NCBI RefSeq assembly: GCF_002288925.2
Contig: NW_022097993.1
Coordinates: 13,192,122 to 13,256,121 of the forward strand
Source of the DNA: Delphinapterus leucas
Lineage: Eukaryota; Chordata; Mammalia; Artiodactyla; Monodontidae
Direction of reading: 5' to 3'
DNA length: 64,000 nt
Below the pieces are notes generated by a model. That model worked only from the letters and a program-made list of their open reading frames with translations, had not been told where the DNA came from and made no database searches. The stretch's first letter is position 1, and the number at the start of each line of letters is the position of its first letter. The position numbers were made by a program, and so were the translations under genes. This document shows, piece after piece, positions 55,620 through 64,000 of this stretch.

Positions 55620-56175
55620 TTAGTTTTGTATTGCCGCAAAAAGAATTATCACACAAATAGCAGATTAAAACAACACACACCTACCATCTCACATTTCTTG
55701 GATCAGGAATCTGCACATAGCCCCCTGGGTTCTCTGCTCAGGATCTCACAAGGCTGCAATCTAGGTGTTGGTCAGACTGAATTCTCAGCTAGAGGATCAC
55801 CTGGGGCAAGATTATCTTCCACGATCTGTGCAGTTGTTTGGAAAAATTCATCTCCCTGCGGTTGTGAAGCTGAGGTCATGGTTTTCTTCTTGGCTGTCCC
55901 CTCCATTCCTGGGAGCTGCTCAGTCCCTTGCTACATGGCCCTCTCCGTTGCCTTCTTACAGCATGACAGCTCACATTTTCAAAGCCAGAGGAGAGAGAGT
56001 CCTTCTTATCAGGGAGGGTCCAGTTCTTCTAAGGATTTTCAGCTAATCATATCAGGCCCTCCCAAGGTGACCTGTTTTTGATTAGTTCAAATCAACTGAT
56101 TTGGAACCTATATTATTCCTGCAAAATCCTCTCACCTCTACCATATTCTGTTGGCTAGAGGCATGTCCCACCTAC
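55620..56175 (-). mobile_element. Ancient LTR-like repeat, minus strand (relative of 43440-44035)
   Basis: The order tagttttgtattgccgcaaa, aggctgcaatctaggtgttg, gctacatggccctctccgtt and tctaccatattctgttggct is the reverse of the repeat at 43440. The 151-codon plus-strand ORF (55626-56081) lies entirely inside it and is antisense to the repeat, so it is not taken as a gene. Confidence 0.55.
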
Positions 56176-56269
56176 ACTCACAGTGGGGAGAATATAGGGG
56201 CTGGTACATCATCAGGTAAACAGCATAGATTCCATCTTAGCATTTGCCTTTCACAGTAAGTTTAGATCA

Positions 56270-57750
56270 CATGTTATTTTAGTGACAAGTAAATCTGTGG
56301 TGAGGAGAAAAAGCAGTTTAAATCAGTGGTTAATGAAAGGGAGAAAACATGGAGAGTCTTAGAATACACTCATGACTGGGCCTTACACCAGAGTTTACGA
56401 TTTAATTGTCTTGGAGTAGATTAGTACTTCAGTAGGTTTTAAATGCTCCCAAGTGATTCTTTGTTTAATTAGGTGAATGCAACTGCTTTCAATACTTGGA
56501 AAACAGAAGGAAAGAACTAAAATGCTTACCCAACAGCCCACCTGTTTGTAATCTCATTGGAAGACCCTAAGTAAGGTAAGATTGTCTAATTGAACACCTG
56601 CAGAAGGGGCTGTTGTAACTTGGGAGTCATTTTTACTCACATTTTGGTGAGACATGAGATATCTAGGATTTCATTCTTTAGTATTGAATAAGATAAAATG
56701 TTTAGCTTAAAAAAATAGTTCACTTTCTTCCTTCATTCCTTCCTGAAAATTTCAGCTTGGGGTAGAGGCACACATTTAAAAAGGAAAGAAAACTACAATA
56801 AATCCAGCAATGATGTTGTATTGCAGTTGGAGTATTAGTGTAAACTCACATTTGTGTGTGTCTATTCTGTCCACTGAGTGAGTCTGGAATCAGTCATACA
56901 CCAGTAGCAATAAGCTCAATTAGTGCCTAGATCTTGGCTTCTAAACACCACTGTCACTAAGAGGAACCATGTCTTCTTAAAAGATGTGGCTGGTTCCAGG
57001 AGTGGAGCCATAAATGTATTAGATGAGCCTGAAATATCTTGTGAAGAAAGTCTTCAAGGAACATTGGAGACATGTTAACAGAACATAAAAGTGACCCTGA
57101 AGAGGCTCCCACTGTTGAAATCAGAAATGATTTAAGCATCAAAATAACTATATAAGTAAATGAATAAATAAATGGAGAGAAAACATAACTTTCCTTTGAG
57201 CAGAAAGTCATGTAATATATGTAGAAATAATTAAAAACTTCACCATTTGGTATTATCATAGAAATTGCTACACACAAGAATTTTCTGTGGATCCTCAAAA
57301 TATTGGGTGAAAATTTGGTGAGAACCAGGATAGTTACATAATCTCAAACTTTCTCCCTATGAACAACAAAACAACAGCAACAAACAGTTAATTGCAAAAG
57401 GAAGAAAGACTACGTTTTAAGTGGAAACTGACAGCAGACGTGACCCTAATCAAGTGGTTGAATTAGCATTACTAGCATTGGGATGAAGTACAAAATTGGA
57501 TTCAGTGAGATTAAGCACAGCTTGCATTGTCTGAATCTAATCATGAGGAAATACAAGACAAATTGAATGTTTTTTCTATAAAATAGACTGCAGAAGTAGT
57601 GTATGTTCAAGCATCAAGGCTGAACTATTCCAGATTGAAGGGGAATGAAAAGACATGACAACTAAATTCAACTGGACATCTTTGTTTGGACATTTTATAC
57701 TATGCATACTATTATATGACTGGGAAACTTAAATGCAGTTTGTGGATTAG
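56270..57750. other. Unassigned sequence
   Basis: No gene or confident repeat; the longest ORF is 113 codons on the minus strand (56957-57298) without a recognisable domain. Confidence 0.4.
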
Positions 57751-57754
57751 ATAG

Positions 57755-58107
57755 TATATTAGTTTGCTAGGGCTGCTATAATAGAATGGGTGGCTTAAAT
57801 AACTGAGTTTTATTTTTTCACAGTTCTGGGGGCTGGAAATCCAAGATCAAAGTATAGGCAGGTTTGGTTCCTTGCTCCTGTTTGTATCATTGTCCCCATG
57901 GTGTACATGTGCCCCTGGTGTCTCTTTGTGTGTCCAAATTGCCACTTCTTGAAGACACTGATGGGATTGGTTTGGGACCCAAACTACTGGCCTCATTTTA
58001 ACTTGATAACCTCTTTAAAGGCTCTCCAATTACAGTCATATTCTGAGGTGCTGGCAGTCAGGACTTCAACATATGAATTTGGGGGGGACACAATTTAGCC
58101 CATAACA
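57755..58107 (-). mobile_element. MaLR solo LTR (MLT1-type), minus strand
   Basis: Antisense MLT1-like LTR: tatattagtttgctagggct, gggtggcttaaataactgag, ttctgggggctggaaatcca, tcaacatatgaatttggggg and cacaatttagcccataaca. It is flanked by gatag (57750-57754) and gatgg (58108-58112), a 5-bp duplication with one mismatch. No internal retroviral sequence is present, consistent with a solo LTR. Confidence 0.9.
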
Positions 58108-58112
58108 GATGG

Positions 58113-59330
58113 TATTAAGAAATCAGCATTAGTTTCCTGATTTTGATGGTCATATTGTGGTTATTTTTGGGAATGTCCTTGTTTTCAGGATTGCACACTA
58201 AGGAATCTGGAAGTGACTAGACATCAGTTTCTCAACTTACCCTCAACTGGTTCAGGAGAAAACAAGTTATTTATGTTATTTTTTTTTAAAGTAGGAACAG
58301 TAAGAAAGAGAAGCTTGTGAGTGGCATTATGGAAGAGGCATTAATGTCATTCTGAGGAGCAGGCCGAGACAGCGTCAGTATTTACTAAGTGTCGACCACA
58401 TGTTCTTCTGGTTTTAGTTCATGTTGCAAAGCATAGGAAAAGTGAATATAGATAGAATCACTTTCTTTCTCTAACTTTGAAAGATTTCTAGGAATATAAA
58501 CAAAACAGAAACCTAGGGAAAAACAGGAGAGATAAAGCTCTAGCTCAATATAGTCAAGAAAGATGAAAGAATTTTGATGCTTGAGGCACAAAGCTTTACA
58601 TCAACTTCTGACATCTTGAGTTTAGAGCCCTGACGGAGAGAAGAAAACTCATTTGTGGTTGGCTGTGAATAAGAGGGAAGTATCAGAGTGGAGAGTAAGT
58701 TAAAACAATTTCTGAAGAAGAGCGAAGTTAAGTTCAACATTAGTCGAAAATTAATAGCAGTGGACAGTGTATAAAGAGAAAATGCCCTATTTTCCTCTGC
58801 ACTGATCCTTTCTCCTTTGAATATTATGATCATATTTAATTGCATTGAACACAATTAGTGGATCAGTGTCCTGGACTGTGTGTCTGATATTCTGGAGGAT
58901 ATAGGACAAGTTCTCTCAAATAAAGGCCTTACCATCTGGTGGTGCAGATTAACAACAACAAAAAAGATGCTCCAGTATTTTTAAACAAAGGCAAATAGGA
59001 AGGCCTGTTTTGCGGTTCATTGAGGAAAAACGTGGAGGTCAAGAGGGTGAGAAAGTATGGCAGTTACCCAGATTGCGATGGTCTCCCTCCTTCTGACCTT
59101 TTTTGTGCTGCAGATAATCCCCCCTCCCCTCTCTTGGACCTCCATTCACTTGACTAACCCCTATGCAGGCTGTAAGTGCTTAACAGCATAGGCTCTATTT
59201 GTGGACAGTAGGGAGACTATAAGTTTTTGATGAGGGAATTGGCTTAATCAGACTTGTAATTTCAGGCTCTCCATTATTTCAAACAATGACTGACTGAGTC
59301 CCAGTCACAATGGACTTACATCTTCCAGAC
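58113..59330. other. Unassigned sequence
   Basis: No recognised repeat or gene; a 104-codon minus-strand ORF (58540-58854) has no family likeness. Confidence 0.4.
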
Positions 59331-59334
59331 AATC

Positions 59335-59590
59335 CTTGCTGACACCCCAAGAGCCTGCACTGAATGCCTCCCTCACCGGTTGCCTAGGACCCTGTACTTA
59401 TAACTTCTGAAGGATCTCTACTGCAGTGATCTGCTAGCATGTCTGGATTTCCTACCAGCCTATACGTCTCATGGGCAGGGACCATGTTTCACTGACTGTT
59501 AGATCTTCAGCACTTTGATCTAACTTAGATCAGTGCTGCATACATAAGAGTTTGCAGTAACTATTTGATGAATCAAAGAATAAATACTTG
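59335..59590 (+). repeat. L2 remnant (3' end)
   Basis: tctcatgggcagggaccatg, agatcttcagcactttgatc and tatttgatgaatcaaagaat follow the L2 3' end; the upstream gaatgcctccctcaccggtt part is weaker. Confidence 0.65.
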
Positions 59591-59619
59591 ATGAAATACT
59601 TATAACCAAAGAGTCTGTA

Positions 59620-60180
59620 AACTCAGAGACATTTATTCCACTTGGAGAATAACTCATGGATTAAGTGAAACTTGAACTGGTATTTGAAATATGGATATGA
59701 TTGGAAAGGCTAGAGAAGGAGGAAAAGGAATTCTAGGTAGCAGTGTTGTGGAAAGATACCCAAGATGAAGGTGTGCTGTGAGGATGATCTATTTTAACTG
59801 GATTGAGAGTCTAGTCTGACGGGAATGTATACTTTTTCGGGTGTTGCTTTAGGTATTTTTGGAATAAAAATTGGAGGCCAGGTTGTAGAGGGTATGAATA
59901 TTATGCTTAGAAACATAAACTCTATGTCGTAGGTCATGAGGGTCCACTGAAATTTTTGAGCGGGGAATTGGCATTTTCAGAGCTCTAGTGTGGGGGGTTC
60001 ACTCGTTACTTCATTACCTGTTTTCTGAGCATCTCTTCTGTTCCAATCACTGTGTCAGATGTTGAAGAAAACACACGGAAACTACCATGGAAGTTACTCA
60101 GATGTACATGTGAACACTGGAGGGACAGCAAAGAAAACAAGCCAATTGCAATAGTATTGAAGTAATCTAGCGAGAAGTAA
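59620..60180 (-). repeat. L2 remnants, minus strand
   Basis: 59680-59990 shows the antisense L2 body pattern (gaattctaggtagcagtgtt, ggaggccaggttgtagaggg, gtaggtcatgagggtccact). 60010-60180 shows a second antisense 3' end (ttctgagcatctcttctgtt, actgtgtcagatgttgaaga). Confidence 0.55.
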
Positions 60181-60613
60181 GGAAACATTTACTAAGACAT
60201 TGGCAGTGGAAATCCTTGAAATTATCTTAATAAGCATAATATAATTTACAGAGCAAAGCATTAGATATATATGATGTATGATGTATATACGGCATCAATT
60301 ATCCATACCTGGAGAAGGTCTGTGTACCGAGACCAGGTAATCCTTTTACAGAATGTCTTTTGGACTATCTCAGTTTATAATAGTGTCTCACATCTTCCTG
60401 ACCCACTTATGTTCAACTAAATTAAGCACACTTTAACGACATGTATCAATACTTCAAGGGCAGAAGCCACTAATTGGGCTCATGAACAAAAAGGAAAGGA
60501 TATATGTCACGTGAATTGTACACCCCTCCCCTGCACTCCCGTGTCACTGGTTCTACAAGGCAGGGTGGGAGGGGGCGGTTTGTATTGTATTTCTGACTTC
60601 GTCTCGGGGGACT

Positions 60614-60627
60614 GCGCCCTCTGGTGG
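60614..60627 (-). promoter_or_regulatory. CTCF-like motif
   Basis: Plus-strand gcgccctctggtgg is the reverse complement of ccaccagagggcgc, which fits the CTCF core consensus (CCASYAGRKGGCRS) at every position. It lies in a locally GC-richer stretch (about 60520-60800) outside recognised repeats. Binding and insulator or loop-anchor function are inference; the motif orientation is minus. Confidence 0.6.
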
Positions 60628-60971
60628 AAGAGGTGTTAAATGGCTTCTTCCGGATGATGGGTTGCCTACGCAGGTACCAAACTACCTGTCCTCAGCCAGG
60701 GAGAGCTGGATGCTGAAGGTTGGGTCTTAGTGCAGCCTACCACAGAGATGGTCTAGCTCCAGTAGTCGTTGTTTGCGACCGGGGCTCAGGTAGTTTAAAA
60801 GAGTTCCCCAGCCTCTACCCTTCAGAGTAGAACCACCTTCACCATTTCTTTTCCCCAAAGGCTGTTGTATCAAAGCAGAGCCTCCAGAGCATTGGCTTTT
60901 AACTCAGAAACCTCTGCCAAAGAAATGTGTGTGGTGAGGCAGGGTTAGTTAATATTGATTCACTACTTTAA

Positions 60972-61094
60972 CTTAAAGACCTGTACCTAATAGATTAGAT
61001 TAAAACACTTAGCTTAGAGACCTGTACCTAATAGATTAGATTAAAACATTTAACTTAGAGACCTGTACCTAATAGATTAGATTAAAACATTTCT
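60972..61094. repeat. 41-bp tandem triplication
   Basis: Three head-to-tail copies start at 60972, 61013 and 61054, each containing acctgtacctaatagattag. Copies differ at only a few bases (cacttag, catttaa and catttct ends), so the array is recent. Confidence 0.95.
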
Positions 61095-61317
61095 CTGGCT
61101 TCTTGGTTTTGCTGGCCAGTATAAAAAGAGTTTTGATTCATAATACATTTTGGGCTGAACATATTCACAGTCTGATCTTAAGCTTCAGTTTTCAAGGAGA
61201 AAAAAACCATACCAATATTCTGACCATGCAAATGTCCCACTGCTTTACTTTCTTATTCTAACCCCTAAGAGTTGCATATATATCAAAGGACTTTAAGAAA
61301 TATTGTCCACATCCTGG

Positions 61318-61320
61318 CAA

Positions 61321-61351
<31 letters not shown>

Positions 61352-61352
61352 A
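61318..61352. repeat. (TAAA)n microsatellite
   Basis: About eight and a half perfect TAAA units. No retroelement body could be recognised upstream. Confidence 0.95.
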
Positions 61353-62030
61353 CTGGCAAAACTAACTCTGGATTGGCAGCCACTAGAATTATGTGTCGTG
61401 ATTAGAAGAAGAAAGTGAGCTTCTGGGGTTACCACCTTGCCCTTCCTCCCTTGTTGCAATGGTGATGAATGTCCCAGAGAGAGTCAAAGTTAGTTGGCCT
61501 TCTCTTTCATCCCATCACAGGCCCAGGGGTCAGAAATTGCTTTTGTGTCATCAAAAAACAGTTGGGCCACCTTGGCATACTTTCATGGTAACCAGTACAT
61601 GCTTAAAACCCATTTTTAAGTATTTATTAAGCATTAGCACAATAGTTGCACTTGAATATTATTCATGCCAATCATTGAAAACAGGTTTATTTTTAAAATG
61701 TATATAGAAAACTACAGTATCATTATATTTAAGCAGTTTTACAATTTTAAAGGTAATATATAGGGGCTAAGTTCCAATTGCATGTGTGTGTTTGCAACCA
61801 AAATCATGCAAAATCATAAGAATCATTGAAAATATGGAGGCTTCTAGTTAAAAGAGTGGTACATTGAATAATAAGGAAAAAAATATGTATTTTTTTGAAT
61901 GCTGGTCTCATCTTTATTCAGAGTATATTGGTGATTTTTTGAAAAAGAAATTGTTTCTAGAATAAAAAATAAAACTTCAAAAGTTAACCTAGGTTTCTAT
62001 GAAATATTTTTAGCATTAATAAATTAACTG
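61353..62030. other. Unassigned sequence
   Basis: No gene; the 82-codon ORF at 61459-61707 has no recognised domain. Confidence 0.4.
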
Positions 62031-62034
62031 AAGA

Positions 62035-62290
62035 CTAATAATAAATCACGGTTCACCTGCTGAGTGCTTGCTAAGTGCCATGGGCTGATCTCAATACCTT
62101 ACATATGTTAACTCATGTCATCCTCAGGCAGTCGTATGAATTAGGTACTATTTTTACCCTGATTTTGCAGATGAGGAAACTGAGGCATGGAGATTTAAGT
62201 GCCTTGCCCAGTCGTACACTTAGTAAGTGTCAGAATGATCCTTTGAAGCCCAGCAGCCTGGGCTAGAACCTATGTCCTAACTGCTGTTCC
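62035..62290 (+). repeat. MIR, nearly complete
   Basis: Clear MIR order: gagtgcttgctaagtgccat, gttaactcatgtcatcctca, ttttgcagatgaggaaactg, gccttgcccagtcgtacact and ctagaacctatgtcctaact. Confidence 0.93.
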
Positions 62291-62684
62291 ATGTGCATTT
62301 GCTCCTCTGAGCCTTGAAACAGTGGGAGCCATGCTTGCCAGTGTGAGCTGCCAGAAGTCAGAAGCCAAGTGGCAGAGAGACTGCAGGAGCATCAGCTGTT
62401 GAGGGGGCTCACAAGTACTTGAGCTGCTGCTAATTTACAGTGCAAAGGAGTAGAAACAAGAGAGGACCAGAAACACAAACGTGCAGAATGTTACGGAGTT
62501 GCCAGGGTAAATTCATTTCTGCTGAGATCAAAGTAGCACTTCTAATACTGAGTGATGAAAACAAACCCTTCTGCTGAAGTATCTACAGTGTTTCCTGTCA
62601 GAGGATATTCTTAAGCACAATAGTCTTTGAAGAATTTAGGCCCCCATCTTGGTGGCTCGGAGTGGCAGAATATGTGGCGGACTG
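62291..62684. other. Unassigned sequence
   Basis: No recognised gene or repeat. Confidence 0.4.
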
Positions 62685-63125
62685 TGTTATGGTTCGAATG
62701 TTTGTGTCTTCCCAAATTTCCTATGTTGAAATGCTAATGCTGAAAGAGTGGACTTAGTAGGTGTGGTTTGGAAGATGTGATGGCCTTGGTAGGTGAGGGA
62801 CTGGGAGATGGAATGGCCTTGGTAGGTGGGGCTCTGGGTGATGGAATGGCCTTGGCAGCTGGGGCTCTGGGAGGTGCTAGAGTCCTGAGGGTAGAATGTC
62901 ATGAATGGGATTAGTGCCTTATGAAATAAAGAAGGATTCAGAGAGGTCCCTTGCCTTCCACCACTTGAGGACACCCTTGAAATCCATTTCCTGGAAAAGG
63001 GCCCCTACCCAACCATGCTGGCACCCTGATCTTGGATTTCCATCCTTCAGAACTGAGAGAAATAAATTTATTTTGTTTAAACTCTGTCTGGTATTTTGTT
63101 GTAGCAGCCTGACCAGACTAAGACA
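62685..63125 (+). mobile_element. MaLR solo LTR (MST-type)
   Basis: It begins tgttatggttcgaatgtttg and ends ccagactaagaca with the TG...CA termini of an LTR, and includes gggattagtgccttatgaaa and an aataaa signal (63060-63065). The flanks gactg (62680-62684) and ggctg (63126-63130) fit a 5-bp duplication with one mismatch. A 33-bp internal tandem repeat (62762-62860) enlarges it. No internal retroviral coding sequence is present. Confidence 0.92.
62762..62870. repeat. 33-bp tandem repeat inside MST-type LTR
   Basis: About three units contain gatggaatggccttggtagg or close variants. Because the period is 33, the antisense ORF at 62687-62974 shows an 11-residue repeat (SQSPTYQGHSI-like); this is a by-product of the DNA repeat. 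Confidence 0.85.
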
Positions 63126-63130
63126 GGCTG

Positions 63131-63740
63131 CTTTGTGAATCACAAGATATTTTTAATGGAATACTAAGCCAGAGACTTTTGTATTTCTCCTTTCTAGACC
63201 GTATTTAGTTTTAAAATTCTGATTATTATCAGAATGATCTGATATTAATTTCTCCTTATTTCTTCCTTCATCTAGTCCCTCTTGACCTTTCTTGATCCAC
63301 CAAAAGTTTCCTACCCTCAGGGCTGGCATTCAGCAGGAATACACCTGCTAACCTGACAGGTATCCTCATCCTCGATGCCCGGGCCACTCCTGTGATTTTG
63401 ACCCCCATTGACACCACGACCATTGTCCTTGTCTTACTCACTGATTGCCTCTGACTTTCTTTCAAGAATTCTCACAATCCAGAAATGTGGACCATAAAGG
63501 GGATAAAGATGAACATCAGCTATGTTTCCATCTCTTTTAATACAGAACTACAAATCTCACCCTTTCCCAAAATACTGTATGCTTTCTTTGTCCTGCATTG
63601 TATGCTTGCAACAATAATTATGAGCTGTGGACACTACTTGTTAAGAGAGTATCATTCACCTCGATAGACTAGACTTATACAGAAGACAGAACAGAAAATA
63701 TGTACATGTCATAATCACAGAAATGATAACTAAAACAGAG
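63131..63740. other. Unassigned sequence
   Basis: No gene or confident repeat. Confidence 0.4.
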
Positions 63741-63749
63741 GCATTGGCA

Positions 63750-63960
63750 ATATCATTGATTCATTTATTCAGGAAATATTTACTAAGCAGCTATTCTACA
63801 TTATAGTCTGTTCTAGGCATGTGGCTTTTGCGGGGAACAAAATCACAAAGATTCTTTCTACTGAGGGAGCTTACTTGCCAGCGAGAGAAGACATTCAAAG
63901 AACAACAATAAAAATGGTAATAAATAAGTAAATTCATATTTTGCTAGGAAGTAGTGTGTT
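63750..63960 (-). repeat. L2 3' end remnant, minus strand
   Basis: tcatttattcaggaaatatt, tctgttctaggcatgtggct, actgagggagcttacttgcc and aataagtaaattcatatttt match the reversed L2 3' end. Confidence 0.75.
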
Positions 63961-64000
63961 ATGTTGAAAAGAAAAAGGGGGTACTGGGATTTGGATTGAA

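Noticed and set aside
55626..56081. 151-codon ORF as a possible host gene
   Set aside because: It lies wholly within an old LTR-like repeat and runs antisense to it; no domain or coding signature was seen.
60972..61094. Direct repeats as a CRISPR-like array
   Set aside because: The repeats are head to tail without spacers, in a mammalian genome with no cas genes; this is an ordinary tandem repeat.
57755..63125. A provirus between the two MaLR LTRs
   Set aside because: The two LTRs are of different types and opposite orientation and each has its own 5-bp duplication; no gag, pol or env-like sequence lies between them.
1..64000. Bovine-type elements (BovB, Bov-tA) indicating a ruminant
   Set aside because: I looked for their characteristic starts and found none; the SINEs are the CHR type and abundant, which favours a cetacean.

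Overview
This window looks like nuclear DNA from a mammal, very probably a cetacean. The strongest clue is eight copies of the tRNA-derived CHR SINE family of whales, hippos and relatives (opening ggcttccctggtgg, pol III box B ggttcgagccc or ggttcgtgccc). There are also artiodactyl/cetacean-type LINE-1 sequences, and no BovB or bovine tRNA-type SINEs were seen. MIR, L2, MaLR LTRs and a Tigger DNA transposon are the expected older mammalian background. I found no host protein-coding gene, no exon with convincing splice context and no structural RNA gene. The window reads as intergenic or deep-intronic, gene-poor DNA.

Layout. 1-5.2 kb: the 3' part of a LINE-1 (with a nested SINE), then very old L1M pieces cut by a rearranged L1 3' end. 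5.2-10 kb: mostly unassigned sequence with two SINEs, a short L1 insertion (5758-6368) and a MIR trace. About 10.0-35.6 kb: one continuous stack of nested L1s. L1-A (from about 10040, + strand) is split by a SINE at 11667 and by a nearly complete L1-B (12788-17856). A separate L1 fragment (20338-21244) follows. Then L1-C (+, 21245-35640) is split by L1-D (-, 22001-27743, with its 5'UTR present), by an inverted (twin-primed) L1 at about 30020-31096, and by a TIGD1-like Tigger transposon (32834-35431) that itself carries a SINE. Target-site duplications at many of these junctions make the order of events readable. 35.6-49 kb: MIR/L2 remnants, an antisense L1M, three SINEs and an LTR-like repeat among unassigned sequence. 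49-54 kb: short L1 3' ends with microsatellites, MIR and L2. 54-64 kb: mostly unassigned sequence with two MaLR LTRs (57755-58107 and 62685-63125), a triplicated 41-bp repeat, a CTCF-like motif and L2/MIR remnants.

No L1 copy here can encode both proteins: each has stops, frameshifts, truncation or deletion. Nothing in the sequence indicates a new multi-gene system. The interest lies in transposition mechanics: 5' inversion with microhomology, a SINE that appears to carry downstream flank, a 61-bp micro-insertion of L1, repeated microsatellite birth at the same L1 positions, and two CTCF-like motifs. Family names come from recognising sequence patterns, without a database search; subfamily names are therefore tentative and edges without a target-site duplication are approximate.
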